In this document: positions 29,993-39,495 of the stretch, piece after piece
Layout of the letters: the number at the start of each line of letters is the position of its first letter
How positions within the stretch are numbered: position 1 is the first letter of the stretch
Origin: Thermoguttaceae bacterium
Lineage (GTDB): Bacteria; Planctomycetota; Planctomycetia; Pirellulales; Thermoguttaceae
Length of the DNA: 64,000 nt
Assembly (NCBI GenBank): GCA_017405595.1
Contig: JAFRAC010000015.1
Location: 177,815 to 241,814 of the forward strand
Direction: 5' to 3'
The notes under the pieces: generated by a model
What the model was told of the DNA's origin: nothing
The model's input: the letters and a program-made list of their open reading frames with translations, nothing else
Databases searched by the model: none
Position numbers and translations under genes: made by a program

Positions 29993-32375
29993 CCTCGAGC
30001 GCGCAGCTGACATCGTAGTTGGAAAAGATCACGACCCAGCGTCCCTCCTGCCGGATCCCGTACAGGCGGGGCGGTTCCTCGACGGTCTGCCAGCCGTTCG
30101 TTCCCCCTTCCCGCCGGACCGGTTTGCGGATTTTCACCGATCGGAGTTCCTTCCCGCCGTAAAGGGAACTGAAAAGCGGATCATCGGCCGGTACCGGTTC
30201 GAGCCGGGATTCCGGAAAAACTTTTTTCATTTCGGCGGCAAAGGAATCGGCAAACGGACGGCTCGCGCAGACCGCGTTGGCAAAGAGGAAGCCCCCCCAT
30301 TTGAAATAGTCGCGCAGAGCGGCAGCCTGGCTTTCCGAAAGGGTGAACGCCTGCCGCCCGTGGAAGAACAAGAGCGGCGCGCCCCCCAGACTGTCCGGTT
30401 CGGCTGTCACACGGCGCACGTCGGTCTGAACCGGAATATTCTGCTCCTCCTTGATCTTTCGCATCAGCCGCGGGATCGCGTTAGGTGCGCAGGGGGAGCC
30501 TTTTCCGATCGAAAGGATTGCCGCATAGAAGTCCGGATGTCCGCCGGCGCGGGTCCCGCCGTCCGAGTGAGCGGCGGCGGCCTCGTCTTTGTTTTTCAGG
30601 TCGCGGTCGGTCGCGTAGGCAAGAATATTCAGGCCCAGGTCGAGCGCGGCCTGAACCCGCTTTTCCACCGAGTCGGCGTACGCGGGTCCGCGGCGCAAAT
30701 CGTCAGCCAGTTCCCAGAGGCAGGAGAGAGAGACCGTCCCGTCGGCCGGGTCAGCCGCCGGAATCAGGATCACGCCGGTACGGCATCCCAGATCGGCGCC
30801 GTACAAGGGACGCAGGAACGCGGGATCGACCGGCGTTTCCCCCCGCCAGATCGGATGGTCTTCCGGCAGAAGTTCAAGTCCCCCGTTCTCCTCGTCGGGA
30901 AGGACCAGGCTCATCAGTTCCCGAAACCCGGACTCAAACGATTCGTCGCCGTCGAGCGCTTCGGCAAGAATGAAACCGCCCTCTTCGAGATACGCGCGGA
31001 GCTTGCCGGCAAGCGCCTGACGGGCTTCGGCGCCCTCCGGCAGCGGAGAAACACGTCCGGAGATTGAAAGAACGGGGGTTTGCGCATAGTCTTCGGTCTC
31101 GGCTTTCGACGCGTCGATCACTTGCCATGTCAGGTTCTTCTGCCATTTCCGCTCGGCGTAGCGCGTTAAATGGTCGAGATCGTCGGGATGCCGGTTCCAT
31201 TCCGAAAAAGCGGTTTCGTCATTCCCCCCTTCGGAAGGAGTGTATTGCAGTTTTGAAACGAGAACGGGCCACCGCCCTTTCGAGAGGAACAGAAGCGCGA
31301 ACGATGTGGCGATCACATCGAGGGTTTCCCCCGACGAGCCGGCTTTCCAGAAGCGGGAAAATCCGTTCGGCTTGAGACCGAGCAGATAGTCGGCGCCTTC
31401 CCGGTACCAGTCGCCGCTGCCGAAAAAGCGCTGGGCCGTCAGACGCCCGGCCCGTTCCAGCCCGTAGAGGTAATAGTAGAGATACGCGCCCGAGCCGGGA
31501 TTCGACTTGACCGAAAAATGCTCGCCGAGCCAGGCGAACCCTTTTTCGATCCGCTGCCGGTTGCTTTCCGAAAGGTCGCCGGTACAGCAGTCAATCCGCT
31601 CGCCGGCGGCGGAAGCTCCGGAAACCCGCCGCGAGTCGGCAATCCAGAGCGAAACGATCCCGGCGCAAGTCATGCTCCCCGTGCCGCTGCCGCTCGGATT
31701 TTTTGCGGCGAGCCTGCCGCTTTTCCGGTCGAACGCCGCGCGGTACCCCCACGACCCGTCGCTGTTCTGCAGGCGGATCCAGTATTCCTCGATCTCGCGC
31801 CAAACCGATTCGGGAATCTCGACTCCGGCCTTTTGAGCCTCGTAAAGCGCCAAAACCGCGAACTGCGTGTTCGAGTTGTCGGCGGTTCCGTACGCAAAGT
31901 TCTGCCGCAGGTCGGAATAGGACCACCCGCCGTTGGAAGGGTCTTCGGTCCGGAACTGGCCCCGGAGAATCGCGCGGGTGTTCTCCTCGATCCGCGAAAA
32001 GTACTTCTCCGGATCGGCCTGGCAGAAGACCATCGTCTGCAGGGCAATCGGATAGGTCTGACGATCCTGCATTTCCGGATTGAAGAGTTCAAGGTATTTC
32101 AGCCCTCGGGCGACGTGCGCCTCGTCCTTTTCGAGACCCGACGAAAGGAGCGCTAAAAGACAAAGCGCGCTGGTACCCGGCGCATACTGCTGATAGGCTT
32201 CTTCTTCCCAGCTGCCGTTATACTGCTGCTTCTCGAGCAGGAACCGCACGCCTTCGTCAATGGCCTTCTGAACGGTTTCCGGCGTCAGGCGTTCCGGTTC
32301 GTCCCCGGCGGCGGAAAAGATCGATGCCGAAAACAGAAATGCGAGGAGGAAGAAAAACCGTTTCGGATTGATCAT
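29901..32375 (-). CDS. Exported terpene-cyclase-repeat / DUF4159 protein
   Basis: From ATG 32375 (GTG 32381 is also possible) the protein has 824 residues with a signal peptide (FFFLLAFLFSASIFSAAG). Residues 30-400 contain squalene-cyclase/prenyltransferase-type alpha-barrel repeats: GVRFLLEKQQYNGSWEEE, GGWSYSDLRQ, LQNSDGSWGYRAAF, SMTCAGIVSLWIA. From about 400 on there are two DUF4159 segments, including LRAYLEEGGFILAEALDG and LRDYFKWGGFLFANAVCASRPF. These fit a glutamine-amidotransferase-like fold seen in BatA-associated proteins. It is divergent from the moxR-DUF58-batA operon, a linkage usual in planctomycetes. A catalytic cyclase function is unlikely because no DxDD motif was noticed. Confidence 0.83.
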   Translation of the reverse strand: MINPKRFFFLLAFLFSASIFSAAGDEPERLTPETVQKAIDEGVRFLLEKQQYNGSWEEEAYQQYAPGTSALCLLALLSSGLEKDEAHVARGLKYLELFNPEMQDRQTYPIALQTMVFCQADPEKYFSRIEENTRAILRGQFRTEDPSNGGWSYSDLRQNFAYGTADNSNTQFAVLALYEAQKAGVEIPESVWREIEEYWIRLQNSDGSWGYRAAFDRKSGRLAAKNPSGSGTGSMTCAGIVSLWIADSRRVSGASAAGERIDCCTGDLSESNRQRIEKGFAWLGEHFSVKSNPGSGAYLYYYLYGLERAGRLTAQRFFGSGDWYREGADYLLGLKPNGFSRFWKAGSSGETLDVIATSFALLFLSKGRWPVLVSKLQYTPSEGGNDETAFSEWNRHPDDLDHLTRYAERKWQKNLTWQVIDASKAETEDYAQTPVLSISGRVSPLPEGAEARQALAGKLRAYLEEGGFILAEALDGDESFESGFRELMSLVLPDEENGGLELLPEDHPIWRGETPVDPAFLRPLYGADLGCRTGVILIPAADPADGTVSLSCLWELADDLRRGPAYADSVEKRVQAALDLGLNILAYATDRDLKNKDEAAAAHSDGGTRAGGHPDFYAAILSIGKGSPCAPNAIPRLMRKIKEEQNIPVQTDVRRVTAEPDSLGGAPLLFFHGRQAFTLSESQAAALRDYFKWGGFLFANAVCASRPFADSFAAEMKKVFPESRLEPVPADDPLFSSLYGGKELRSVKIRKPVRREGGTNGWQTVEEPPRLYGIRQEGRWVVIFSNYDVSCALEARSSSRCAGYTPESAYDLSLNVVLYALEHL

Positions 32376-32440
32376 CGACACGACTCGGAAAGGGGGGACG
32401 GCGATACCAATCCGGAGAAAGCCCCGGGGAAAATCCCCGC

Positions 32441-32469
32441 TTGATTTAAAAGGTTATTTTGCTTATTCT
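32441..32469 (+). promoter_or_regulatory. Promoter of the moxR operon
   Basis: TTGATT (32441-32446) and TATTCT (32464-32469) have a 17-base spacer. The predicted transcript start near 32476 lies after the TTG at 32459, which excludes that codon and favours ATG 32546. Confidence 0.55.
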
Positions 32470-32545
32470 AAGGAAAATCGACAATATCAATAATAGGGGA
32501 ACGGCCTTCGGGGCGGTTCCCGCAAAGCGGAATCAGGCCATCAGT

Positions 32546-33646
32546 ATGCAAGATGTCCCGCGGCCTCTGCCGCCGAAAATCGACTCCGGCGAACCGGTTC
32601 AAGCTGAGTCCCGCCCAGCAGCGCCGCCGAAAGCGGCGCCGGGCGGCGACCTTCTTCAGGAATTCCGGCACGCCTGCTCCGAAATCGAAACGGAACTGGC
32701 AAAAGTCGTGATCGGCCAAAAACGGGTGATCCGGCTTCTGCTCGCTTCGGTCTTCACGCGGGGCCATTCCCTCCTCGAAGGGGTGCCGGGGCTCGCCAAA
32801 ACGCTCCTGGTTTCGACCCTCGCGCGCGTCCTGGACATGAGCTTTAAACGGATCCAGTTCACGCCCGACCTGATGCCCTCGGATATTACCGGAACAAACG
32901 TCCTCGATATCGACGAAGAGGGGAAACGCCATTTCCGCTTTGTGAAAGGACCGGTTTGGACGAACATTCTTCTGGCCGACGAAATCAACCGGACCCCGCC
33001 GAAAACACAGGCGGCTCTTCTGCAGGCGATGCAGGAACGCGAAGTGACGGTCGGCAAGGCAACCCTTCCCCTGCCCGACCCGTTTTTCGTGATCGCCACA
33101 CAGAACCCGATCGAGCAGGAAGGAACCTATCCGCTCCCCGAAGCGCAGCTCGACCGGTTTATGTTCAACATCAAAATCGATTACCCCACTCTCGAAGAGG
33201 AAGAAAAAATCCTTTCCTCTTCCTCCGCCGGGCAAGGCGGCGCGGAAGTGAAAAAGCTCTTTAATGCCGAAATGATCATCCGCCTTCAGAAGATGGTCGC
33301 ATCGGTGCCGGTCTCATCGTATATTGTCGAGTACACCGCCCGTCTGGTACGCGCCACGCGACCGCACGACCCGTCCGCTCCGGAACTGGTACGCGAACTG
33401 GTCGATTGGGGCGCCGGACCGCGCGCCGGCCAGTTCCTGATCAGTGCGGGGAAAGCCCTCGCCGCGATGGACGGCCGTTACTCAGTGGCGATCGACGATA
33501 TGCGCGCCGCCGCGGTGCCGATCCTGCGTCATCGGATCAGCTCGAATTTCCAGGCACAGGCCGAAGGGCTGACCAACGAGCGTATCATTGAAAAGCTTCT
33601 CGAAACGGTTCCGCCGCCGGCCATTCCGAAACACGTGAAACGGTAA
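32546..33646 (+). CDS. MoxR-family AAA+ ATPase
   Basis: Using ATG 32546 gives 366 residues. After a proline-rich leader of about 35 residues, the AAA+ core shows SLLEGVPGLAKTLLVSTLA (Walker A variant), FKRIQFTPDLMPSDITGTNVL, ILLADEINRTPPKTQAALLQAMQEREV (Walker B and sensor), FFVIATQNPIEQEGTYPLPEAQLDRFMFNI, and a lid domain with DWGAGPRAGQFLI. MoxR ATPases act as chaperones with VWA-domain partners. The DUF58 and BatA-type genes follow at 11 and 15 bases, so this is the usual MoxR-DUF58-BatA membrane module. Confidence 0.95.
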   Translation: MQDVPRPLPPKIDSGEPVQAESRPAAPPKAAPGGDLLQEFRHACSEIETELAKVVIGQKRVIRLLLASVFTRGHSLLEGVPGLAKTLLVSTLARVLDMSFKRIQFTPDLMPSDITGTNVLDIDEEGKRHFRFVKGPVWTNILLADEINRTPPKTQAALLQAMQEREVTVGKATLPLPDPFFVIATQNPIEQEGTYPLPEAQLDRFMFNIKIDYPTLEEEEKILSSSSAGQGGAEVKKLFNAEMIIRLQKMVASVPVSSYIVEYTARLVRATRPHDPSAPELVRELVDWGAGPRAGQFLISAGKALAAMDGRYSVAIDDMRAAAVPILRHRISSNFQAQAEGLTNERIIEKLLETVPPPAIPKHVKR

Positions 33647-33657
33647 AAGGCGCTCCG

Positions 33658-34551
33658 ATGGAAACCTCGTATCTCAATCCTGAGGCGATCCAGAGTTTAA
33701 AGCGCCTTGATCTGAAAGCGAAGTTTATCGTCAAAGGGTTTATTCACGGGCTGCATTCCAGCCCGCTCCACGGCTTTTCGGTGGAGTTCAGCGAACACCG
33801 CAAATACACCGCCGGCGATGACCCGAAAGAGATCGACTGGCTGGTCTACGCGAAAACCGACAAGTACTACATTAAAAAGTATGAGTCGGAAACCAACATG
33901 ACCGGATGGCTGATCGTCGATTCAAGCGGGTCGATGGGGTATGCGTATCAGCCGAATCTGCCGACGAAATTCGACTACGCGGTCTCGTTGGCCGCGGCGC
34001 TGGCGTATCTGATGATCCATCAGCAGGACCCGGTCGGCCTTTTGACCTTCGACGAAAAACTCCGCCGGAGCATCGCGCCCAAATCGGCGCGTTCGCAGCT
34101 GGGAACGATTCTTTCGGCGCTCTCCAGCCTGAAACCGGGCGGAGTGACGGATATCGCCGCGTCGCTGGCGCAGGCGGCGGGGGTACTGAAAAAAGCCTCA
34201 TTGGTCATGGTCTTTTCCGACCTCCTGGGAAATCAGGACGACCTGTTCCGTTCCCTCTACCGGCTGCGGCATGCCGGTCATGATGTGATGCTCTTCCATG
34301 TGCTCGACCGGGCCGAAGTCACTTTTCCGTTCCGCGGCCAGGTCGACCTGATCGATCCGGAAACCGGCGCGCGCGCCGCCGCCGATGCCGATGCGCTCCG
34401 CCGCGATTACCTCGACACGCTCGAAGCGTACCGAGGCCGGTTCCGCCGGGAATGTGCCGGCGCGAAAATCGACTATGTGCAGCTCGATACCGGAATCCCT
34501 TTCGATAAGGGGCTCCTTGAATTCCTGATTTCGCGAAGCCAGCACCGATAG
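33658..34551 (+). CDS. DUF58 (VWA-like) protein
   Basis: The 297-residue cytosolic protein matches the DUF58 family: LHGFSVEFSEHRKYTAGDDPKEIDWLVYAKTDKYYIKKYESETN, followed by a von Willebrand A-like fold with a MIDAS-type IVDSSGSMGYAYQ. SLKPGGVTDIAASLAQAA and VFSDLLGNQDDL follow, then HVLDRAEVTFPF and DPETGARAAADADALRRDYLDTLE. DUF58 proteins operate with MoxR and BatA partners in envelope or stress functions that are poorly defined. The gene lies 11 bases after moxR and 15 before the BatA-type gene. Confidence 0.93.
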   Translation: METSYLNPEAIQSLKRLDLKAKFIVKGFIHGLHSSPLHGFSVEFSEHRKYTAGDDPKEIDWLVYAKTDKYYIKKYESETNMTGWLIVDSSGSMGYAYQPNLPTKFDYAVSLAAALAYLMIHQQDPVGLLTFDEKLRRSIAPKSARSQLGTILSALSSLKPGGVTDIAASLAQAAGVLKKASLVMVFSDLLGNQDDLFRSLYRLRHAGHDVMLFHVLDRAEVTFPFRGQVDLIDPETGARAAADADALRRDYLDTLEAYRGRFRRECAGAKIDYVQLDTGIPFDKGLLEFLISRSQHR

Positions 34552-34566
34552 CCGAGGGGGGAATCA

Positions 34567-36765
34567 ATGGCACTGACAACCTCGGCATTTTTCTGGGCAT
34601 CCTGCGCGGCGGTTCTGATTCCGCTTCTGATCCATCTGCTCCGGCGGCATAAACCCAAACAGATTCTTTTCCCCCCGCTCGAACTTGTCCGGCAGCGGCA
34701 AAACACCAGCCAGCGGCGGTTCCGGTTCCGTCAGGCGGCGCTTCTCTTCCTTCGCGCGGCGGTACTCCTCCTTTTCGGGCTTCTGCTGGCAAGACCGGCC
34801 GCACAGACCGGCATACGGAAAAGCGAAAGCGGCCCGTCGGCCCGGGCGGCGGTACTCCTCTTCGACACCTCGCTTCGGATGGGATATGAGCAGAACGGCC
34901 GGACCCGGCTCGAAGAAGCCAAAACGCTCGGTCTGGCGCTCCTCGACGCCATGCCCTCCGAAACCCGGGTGGCCGTTTGTGATACACAGAACTCCGGCGC
35001 CGCGTTTCAGATCGATCATCTCGCGGCGCGGGAACGGATCGAACAGCTCGAACCCCGCCCTCAGCGGTATTCGCTGACCGAATCGGCCGCCGAAGCCGCG
35101 CGTCTGCTCGCCCCGGAACAGGGGGAGACGGAACTGATCATTCTTTCGGATTTCACCGCCGCGGGCTGGCGCGGATCCGGCGCGGATTCGGCGGCCGGAA
35201 TTCTCGGCCGCTGCGAACATCCTCCCCGGGTTTTTCTCGCCGATTTCGCGCCGAAATCATTTCAGAACATCTCCTTAACCGATGTCGGCGTGTCGGTATC
35301 GGGTACCGACGAGGAAGGGGAAGCGGAAATCGGTGTGACCGTTTCGGCCGCAGGAAAAGGATCGGCGGGAATCCTGAAACTCGTTTGCGGGCCGATTCTC
35401 GCGGGGGGAGAAACGAAACCGCTGACCGAAACATTTTCGGAGGCCGATTTCACCGCGCCAAACGATGAAAAGCGCGAACCGGACCAAACAAGCGCGGCCG
35501 GAACCTTCCGCAAGCTGAGAAAAACCTTTCGTCTGCGGCATTTGCCTGTCGGGCTTTATCAGGGAACAATCACAAAGACCCCTCCCGACCCGCTTACCGC
35601 CGATGACATGGTCAGTTTTACGTTTGAGGTGCGTCCCGCAAAAAAACTCCTGTTTGCCGCGCCCGATCCGAAAGAAAAACGCGCGCTCTTTCTGCGTACG
35701 GCGGTCTCTCTTTCCGAACAGGTTCAGGGACGGTCCCCGTTTGAGATCGAGACCCTCTCCTACGAACAGCTTTTCGAAACCCGGCTCGACCCCGCCCGGA
35801 CCGCGGCGGTTTTTCTCCTCGATCCGCCCCCGCTTTCGGCACCCTTCCTCACAAAACTGGAAACGTTTGTCCGCGCGGGCGGGGGTGCGGGGCTGTTTCT
35901 CGGACAGAACTTTTCGGCAAACCAACCGGCGGAATTCGCGGCTCTTTTCGGGGGAACACCCCTGCGTCAGGTCAACAGGCCCGAAGGAACCCCGCTGATT
36001 CCCGATCCCGGCGCCTCGGCGCTGCCCGGCCGGTTCGGCGCCGCGGCCGATACGGCGTCCCTGCCGTGGAGTCAGACACTGATCTACCGTTACTGGCGTT
36101 TCGAATGGAATGAGGAATCCCCTTCAGAAGTGCTGTTCCGCTGCGCCGACGGAGCCCCTGCCCTTCTTCTCCGGCCGCTGGGACGGGGCAGCGTCATTTT
36201 CTCAACCACTCCCTTTTCGGACCTGGCAAGCGACCCGAAACCGTGGAACCGGATCACCATCGGCGACCACTCCTGGCTCTTTCTCCTGCTCGCCGACGGG
36301 ATCACCGCCGCTCTGACCGGCCGGGAAGAGACGCTCAACAAGGCGCCGTTCGAACCGGTCGACGCGGCCGTCGAAACCGCGGCGAACCTCGCGGTTGTTC
36401 CGCCCGACGGAAAAGCCATTGCGCTTTCGGTCCCCGAATCGGAAACCCGGTTCACCTTTAACGGAACCGGCGAACTCGGTTCGTACCGCGTTACCGGGGG
36501 GCAGACACCGAAAATTCTGACCGGTTTTTCGGTCAATCCGCGCGCCGAAGAGGTCGCACTCGAGCCGGTCGCCGACGAGGAACTTCAAAAACTGTTCTGC
36601 GGGACGGCCGTCAGCAGAATCAATTCGGCGGAAAAACTTGAAGCGGTCCGCAGCCGGCTCGATTCCCGCGCCGATCTCTACTCCCTACTGGCGCTCCTTT
36701 TGGGGCTTCTTCTCGCCGCAGAACTCCTGTCGGCAAACCGGATTTACCGGGACGTTTCGCCTTGA
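34567..36765 (+). CDS. BatA-type membrane protein with VWA-like region
   Basis: The 732-residue protein begins with the BatA N-terminal domain. One helix (FFWASCAAVLIPLLIHLL) is followed by RRHKPKQILFPPLELVRQ, and a second helix has AALLFLRAAVLLLFGLLLARPAAQ. A VWA-like region follows (AAVLLFDTSLRMGYEQNG, IILSDFTAAGW), then a long periplasmic portion with a glutamine-amidotransferase-like segment (TFVRAGGGAGLFLGQNF). A last helix near the C-terminus is LYSLLALLLGLLLAAELL. It is the membrane partner of the MoxR/DUF58 pair. The MIDAS is imperfect (DTSLRMG rather than DxSxS), so metal-dependent ligand binding may be lost. Confidence 0.86.
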   Translation: MALTTSAFFWASCAAVLIPLLIHLLRRHKPKQILFPPLELVRQRQNTSQRRFRFRQAALLFLRAAVLLLFGLLLARPAAQTGIRKSESGPSARAAVLLFDTSLRMGYEQNGRTRLEEAKTLGLALLDAMPSETRVAVCDTQNSGAAFQIDHLAARERIEQLEPRPQRYSLTESAAEAARLLAPEQGETELIILSDFTAAGWRGSGADSAAGILGRCEHPPRVFLADFAPKSFQNISLTDVGVSVSGTDEEGEAEIGVTVSAAGKGSAGILKLVCGPILAGGETKPLTETFSEADFTAPNDEKREPDQTSAAGTFRKLRKTFRLRHLPVGLYQGTITKTPPDPLTADDMVSFTFEVRPAKKLLFAAPDPKEKRALFLRTAVSLSEQVQGRSPFEIETLSYEQLFETRLDPARTAAVFLLDPPPLSAPFLTKLETFVRAGGGAGLFLGQNFSANQPAEFAALFGGTPLRQVNRPEGTPLIPDPGASALPGRFGAAADTASLPWSQTLIYRYWRFEWNEESPSEVLFRCADGAPALLLRPLGRGSVIFSTTPFSDLASDPKPWNRITIGDHSWLFLLLADGITAALTGREETLNKAPFEPVDAAVETAANLAVVPPDGKAIALSVPESETRFTFNGTGELGSYRVTGGQTPKILTGFSVNPRAEEVALEPVADEELQKLFCGTAVSRINSAEKLEAVRSRLDSRADLYSLLALLLGLLLAAELLSANRIYRDVSP

Positions 36766-36790
36766 CAGAAAAGAGAAAAAACCCTATCCT
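36762..36790 (+). promoter_or_regulatory. Promoter overlapping the batA stop codon
   Basis: TTGACA (36762-36767) contains the TGA stop of the BatA-type gene and is followed after 17 bases by TATCCT (36785-36790). A leader of about 120 bases precedes the TlpA-like gene at 36917. Confidence 0.55.
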
Positions 36791-36916
36791 CTCCGCCGAA
36801 AGAGAAAATAAAAATAGCGAAGATACAAAAACCGGAGAATGGCGATGAGCCCCCGTTGATCTCAACCGGCGGGCGAATCGGACGTTTTCCCAAACCGATA
36901 ACGCAAGGAAGAGAAC

Positions 36917-38173
36917 ATGAAGACATGGACGACATTCCGGTCATATGCAGCGGGAGCGCTTCTCGCCTCGCTCGCCGTCATTACTACCGCCTCTCTTTTC
37001 GCGCAGCCGCCGAAACTCCCTTCCCTCCCCGGACGCGGCGGCGATGCCGCGGCGCAGCCGGCCGCCGGTAATGCGAACGCCGGCAGCCCGGGCGCGGCTC
37101 CGGCCAAAAAGTCGGACGGGAGCGAGTTCATCATTCCCGAGAACGCGACGCCGGACCAGCTTTTCGAAATGGCGAACAAACTGCTCAATACCGAGCAGTC
37201 GTTCGGCACCGAAGCGGAATACAACGCCTGGGTCAAGAAGATGGTGCAGACGGTCTACACCATCGCAAACAAAATTCTGAAAATGAACGTCGACGACGAG
37301 ACGTACAAAAAGGCGATCGCCCTGAAGGGGGAAATGATCTACTACCACGTCTGGGCAAACGCCGACGCATTCCCGAAATACGAGAAATTCATCGAAGAGA
37401 TTCAGAAGGATCCGCTTCTGCTCAAAGCCGACGGGGGACAGAAAGTGATCGACGGCCAGGTCGTCAGTTTTCTGCACGAGAAGTGCATTCGCGCCGTGCA
37501 GGCAGGCGGCTCGGCCGACGACATTCAGAAGAGTATCGATGAGTTTCGCGCCATTGTGATGCGCGACCCGGAATTTGTCAGCATGATTCCGAGCTTCGTC
37601 TATCCGGTCTCGCAGATGGCCACCGAAAAGAAAGATCCGAAAATTCTGAAAGACGCGTTTCTAAAATTCGCCACCGATATGAAGAAGTCCGATGACAAGA
37701 CGCTCAACGATGCCGCGAACGGGCTCATGGGGCTTCTCCGGTTCGCCGAGCTGGAAGGAAAACCGCTGAAAGTCGTCGGCACGACGGTTTCGGGGGCAAA
37801 GTTCGATCCCGACTCGCTGAAAGGGAAAGTCTTTCTGCTCAATTTCTGGGCCACCTGGGTAACCCCCTGCATCGCCCAGTACCCGGAACTGCTGGCGCTC
37901 TACATCCAGTACCACGATAAGGGATTCGAGATCGTCGGTTACAACATGGATACCGAGCTTGACAAGTTCAAGGACTACGTCGCTCAGAAGAACGTGCCGT
38001 GGGAAAACCTTTCGGAACAGATGTCGACCGATAACAAACAGCCTTCCATGGCCGAATTCTACGGAATCACCACCATGCCGACTCTGATTCTGGTCGGAAA
38101 AGACGGGAACGTGATCAAGAACGACGTCGATATCGACACGCTCAAAAAACTTCTTGCCGAACAGCTTAAGTAA
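36917..38173 (+). CDS. Exported TlpA-like thioredoxin-fold protein with altered CxxC
   Basis: The 418-residue product has a signal peptide (AAGALLASLAVITTASLFAQ), then a Pro/Gly/Ala-rich linker and a helical domain of about 230 residues. The C-terminal thioredoxin/AhpC-TSA domain (about residues 275-418) has KGKVFLLNFWATWVTPCIAQYPELLALY and the cis-proline loop GITTMPTLILVGKDG. In normal TlpA the motif is WCxPC. Here the first, nucleophilic cysteine is valine (WVTPC), so classic disulfide exchange should be impossible. It may have become a binding protein or use the remaining cysteine differently. The N-terminal helical part is not recognised. An intrinsic terminator follows. Confidence 0.85.
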   Translation: MKTWTTFRSYAAGALLASLAVITTASLFAQPPKLPSLPGRGGDAAAQPAAGNANAGSPGAAPAKKSDGSEFIIPENATPDQLFEMANKLLNTEQSFGTEAEYNAWVKKMVQTVYTIANKILKMNVDDETYKKAIALKGEMIYYHVWANADAFPKYEKFIEEIQKDPLLLKADGGQKVIDGQVVSFLHEKCIRAVQAGGSADDIQKSIDEFRAIVMRDPEFVSMIPSFVYPVSQMATEKKDPKILKDAFLKFATDMKKSDDKTLNDAANGLMGLLRFAELEGKPLKVVGTTVSGAKFDPDSLKGKVFLLNFWATWVTPCIAQYPELLALYIQYHDKGFEIVGYNMDTELDKFKDYVAQKNVPWENLSEQMSTDNKQPSMAEFYGITTMPTLILVGKDGNVIKNDVDIDTLKKLLAEQLK

Positions 38174-38203
38174 AAGGCACGGCGGGTGAAGCGCCCCTTT
38201 CGG

Positions 38204-38242
38204 AACGGTCCCTTTCCGCAATACGGGAAGGGACCGTTTTTT
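38204..38242 (+). terminator. Intrinsic terminator after the TlpA-like gene
   Basis: AACGGTCCCTTTCCG (38204-38218) pairs with CGGGAAGGGACCGTT (38224-38238, one bulge), followed by a T-run. Confidence 0.92.
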
Positions 38243-38322
38243 GCAGGCTTCCCGCCGCCGACCGAAGCAGACGCGTCCCGGATGCCGCGGCCATTTCCCG
38301 CACCCCGGCAGCCGAATCGGCT

Positions 38323-39462
38323 TTAACCGGCCGATTCGGCTTTGTTTCGTTTTCTGATGAAAAAGGAGAAAAGAATCAGCCCCGCCCCGGCAAGAACCAG
38401 CGCGATCCGCCACGCAAAGCCGAGCGCGGTTTCGAAAGTATTGCCGTCCTCCAAACCATAATCCAAACCGCCCGAAAGCAGATCTTCATCGGTTATCCGA
38501 TCCAAATCGACACGCCTGTCCCTGGGGATGTGCCTCATCCCTTCAAGCCTTTCGCCTTTGTTCAGCTTAAGAACAAAATCACCGTCTTCCGGTTCGCGTG
38601 AATTTAAATCCTTGGATTTCCATTCGGATGCGACCCAAGTATCTGAATCCGAGTCAACAGGTTTTAGAGGACCTGAATATGACCGTATTCGGGAAGGAAT
38701 CTCCAGACCGCCGGACTCTATCCAATCGAGCCCGACAATCAAGGAATTGACGGTTTTGTCGCCATTCGGGGAATGGGTGGCGATACTCTCGATCACAGGC
38801 ACCTTGCCTGTTGTTCTGAATACGACCTCTTTGGTTGTTTTGTTCCCAGCCTGATTTTTACCCGAAAGAAATATTTTTACGCGTCCATCCCCTAAGTCCA
38901 AACAGGACGGTTTGGAATCGATCGTGATCGTATCGGAAAAGAAATCAACAGGATTGAGGAATAAGCGGAAAGGTGTGTTTATACAGCTTAACTCACTGGC
39001 TAAATCGGAGAAATCGCCGTTTTTGGCCTTTGTCAGAGTTCCGCCGGAAGGAAAATCTTTCCCCTGTGCCGGATTATAGAAAATCCGATAGTGACGGTTA
39101 ACAATGGAATCATCTGAACGATGTGAAAAAACCCCTTTGGAAGATTCGTTTGGCGATTCTTTATACAAAACCTGCAATCGGCACTTATCCTGTTTTTTGC
39201 AAAGGAGCCCCTCCGCGATCGTTTCGTCATCTTCTATTTCTTTGGATACCGCATCCTCTTCGGAGAAGAAGACCGCACGCTTAAACGAATAATGCCCGTA
39301 AAGCGAAACGGATTCCAGCCACGTTTTACGGGCGGTCTCCAGATCGGCAAGAAGCTTTTCGTCGGCGGCGGAAGGAGTAGCAGGCGGCAAATCCTCCGCA
39401 AACAGCCTGTTGGTGACATTCAGGAAGACAACAAGAAAAACAACACAAAGCAAACGTTTCAT
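38323..39462 (-). CDS. Membrane-anchored exported protein, tandem paralogue 1
   Basis: The 379-residue protein has a signal peptide (MKRLLCVVFLVVFLNVTNRLFA) and a single C-terminal helix (LVLAGAGLILFSFFI) followed by RKRNK, so it is likely anchored with its bulk in the periplasm. The middle shows SLYGHYSFKRAVFFSEED, EGLLCKKQDKCRLQVLY and DLDRITDEDLLSGGLDYG; no known domain was identified. It closely resembles the next gene upstream (39496-40638) along its whole length, clearly a tandem duplication with a period of about 1176 bases. The 33-base gap between the two includes the shared leader sequence TGCGGCCTCGC. Confidence 0.8.
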   Translation of the reverse strand: MKRLLCVVFLVVFLNVTNRLFAEDLPPATPSAADEKLLADLETARKTWLESVSLYGHYSFKRAVFFSEEDAVSKEIEDDETIAEGLLCKKQDKCRLQVLYKESPNESSKGVFSHRSDDSIVNRHYRIFYNPAQGKDFPSGGTLTKAKNGDFSDLASELSCINTPFRLFLNPVDFFSDTITIDSKPSCLDLGDGRVKIFLSGKNQAGNKTTKEVVFRTTGKVPVIESIATHSPNGDKTVNSLIVGLDWIESGGLEIPSRIRSYSGPLKPVDSDSDTWVASEWKSKDLNSREPEDGDFVLKLNKGERLEGMRHIPRDRRVDLDRITDEDLLSGGLDYGLEDGNTFETALGFAWRIALVLAGAGLILFSFFIRKRNKAESAG

Positions 39463-39495
39463 CTGCGGCCTCGCCCGTTCTCAAACCCCGTTAAG

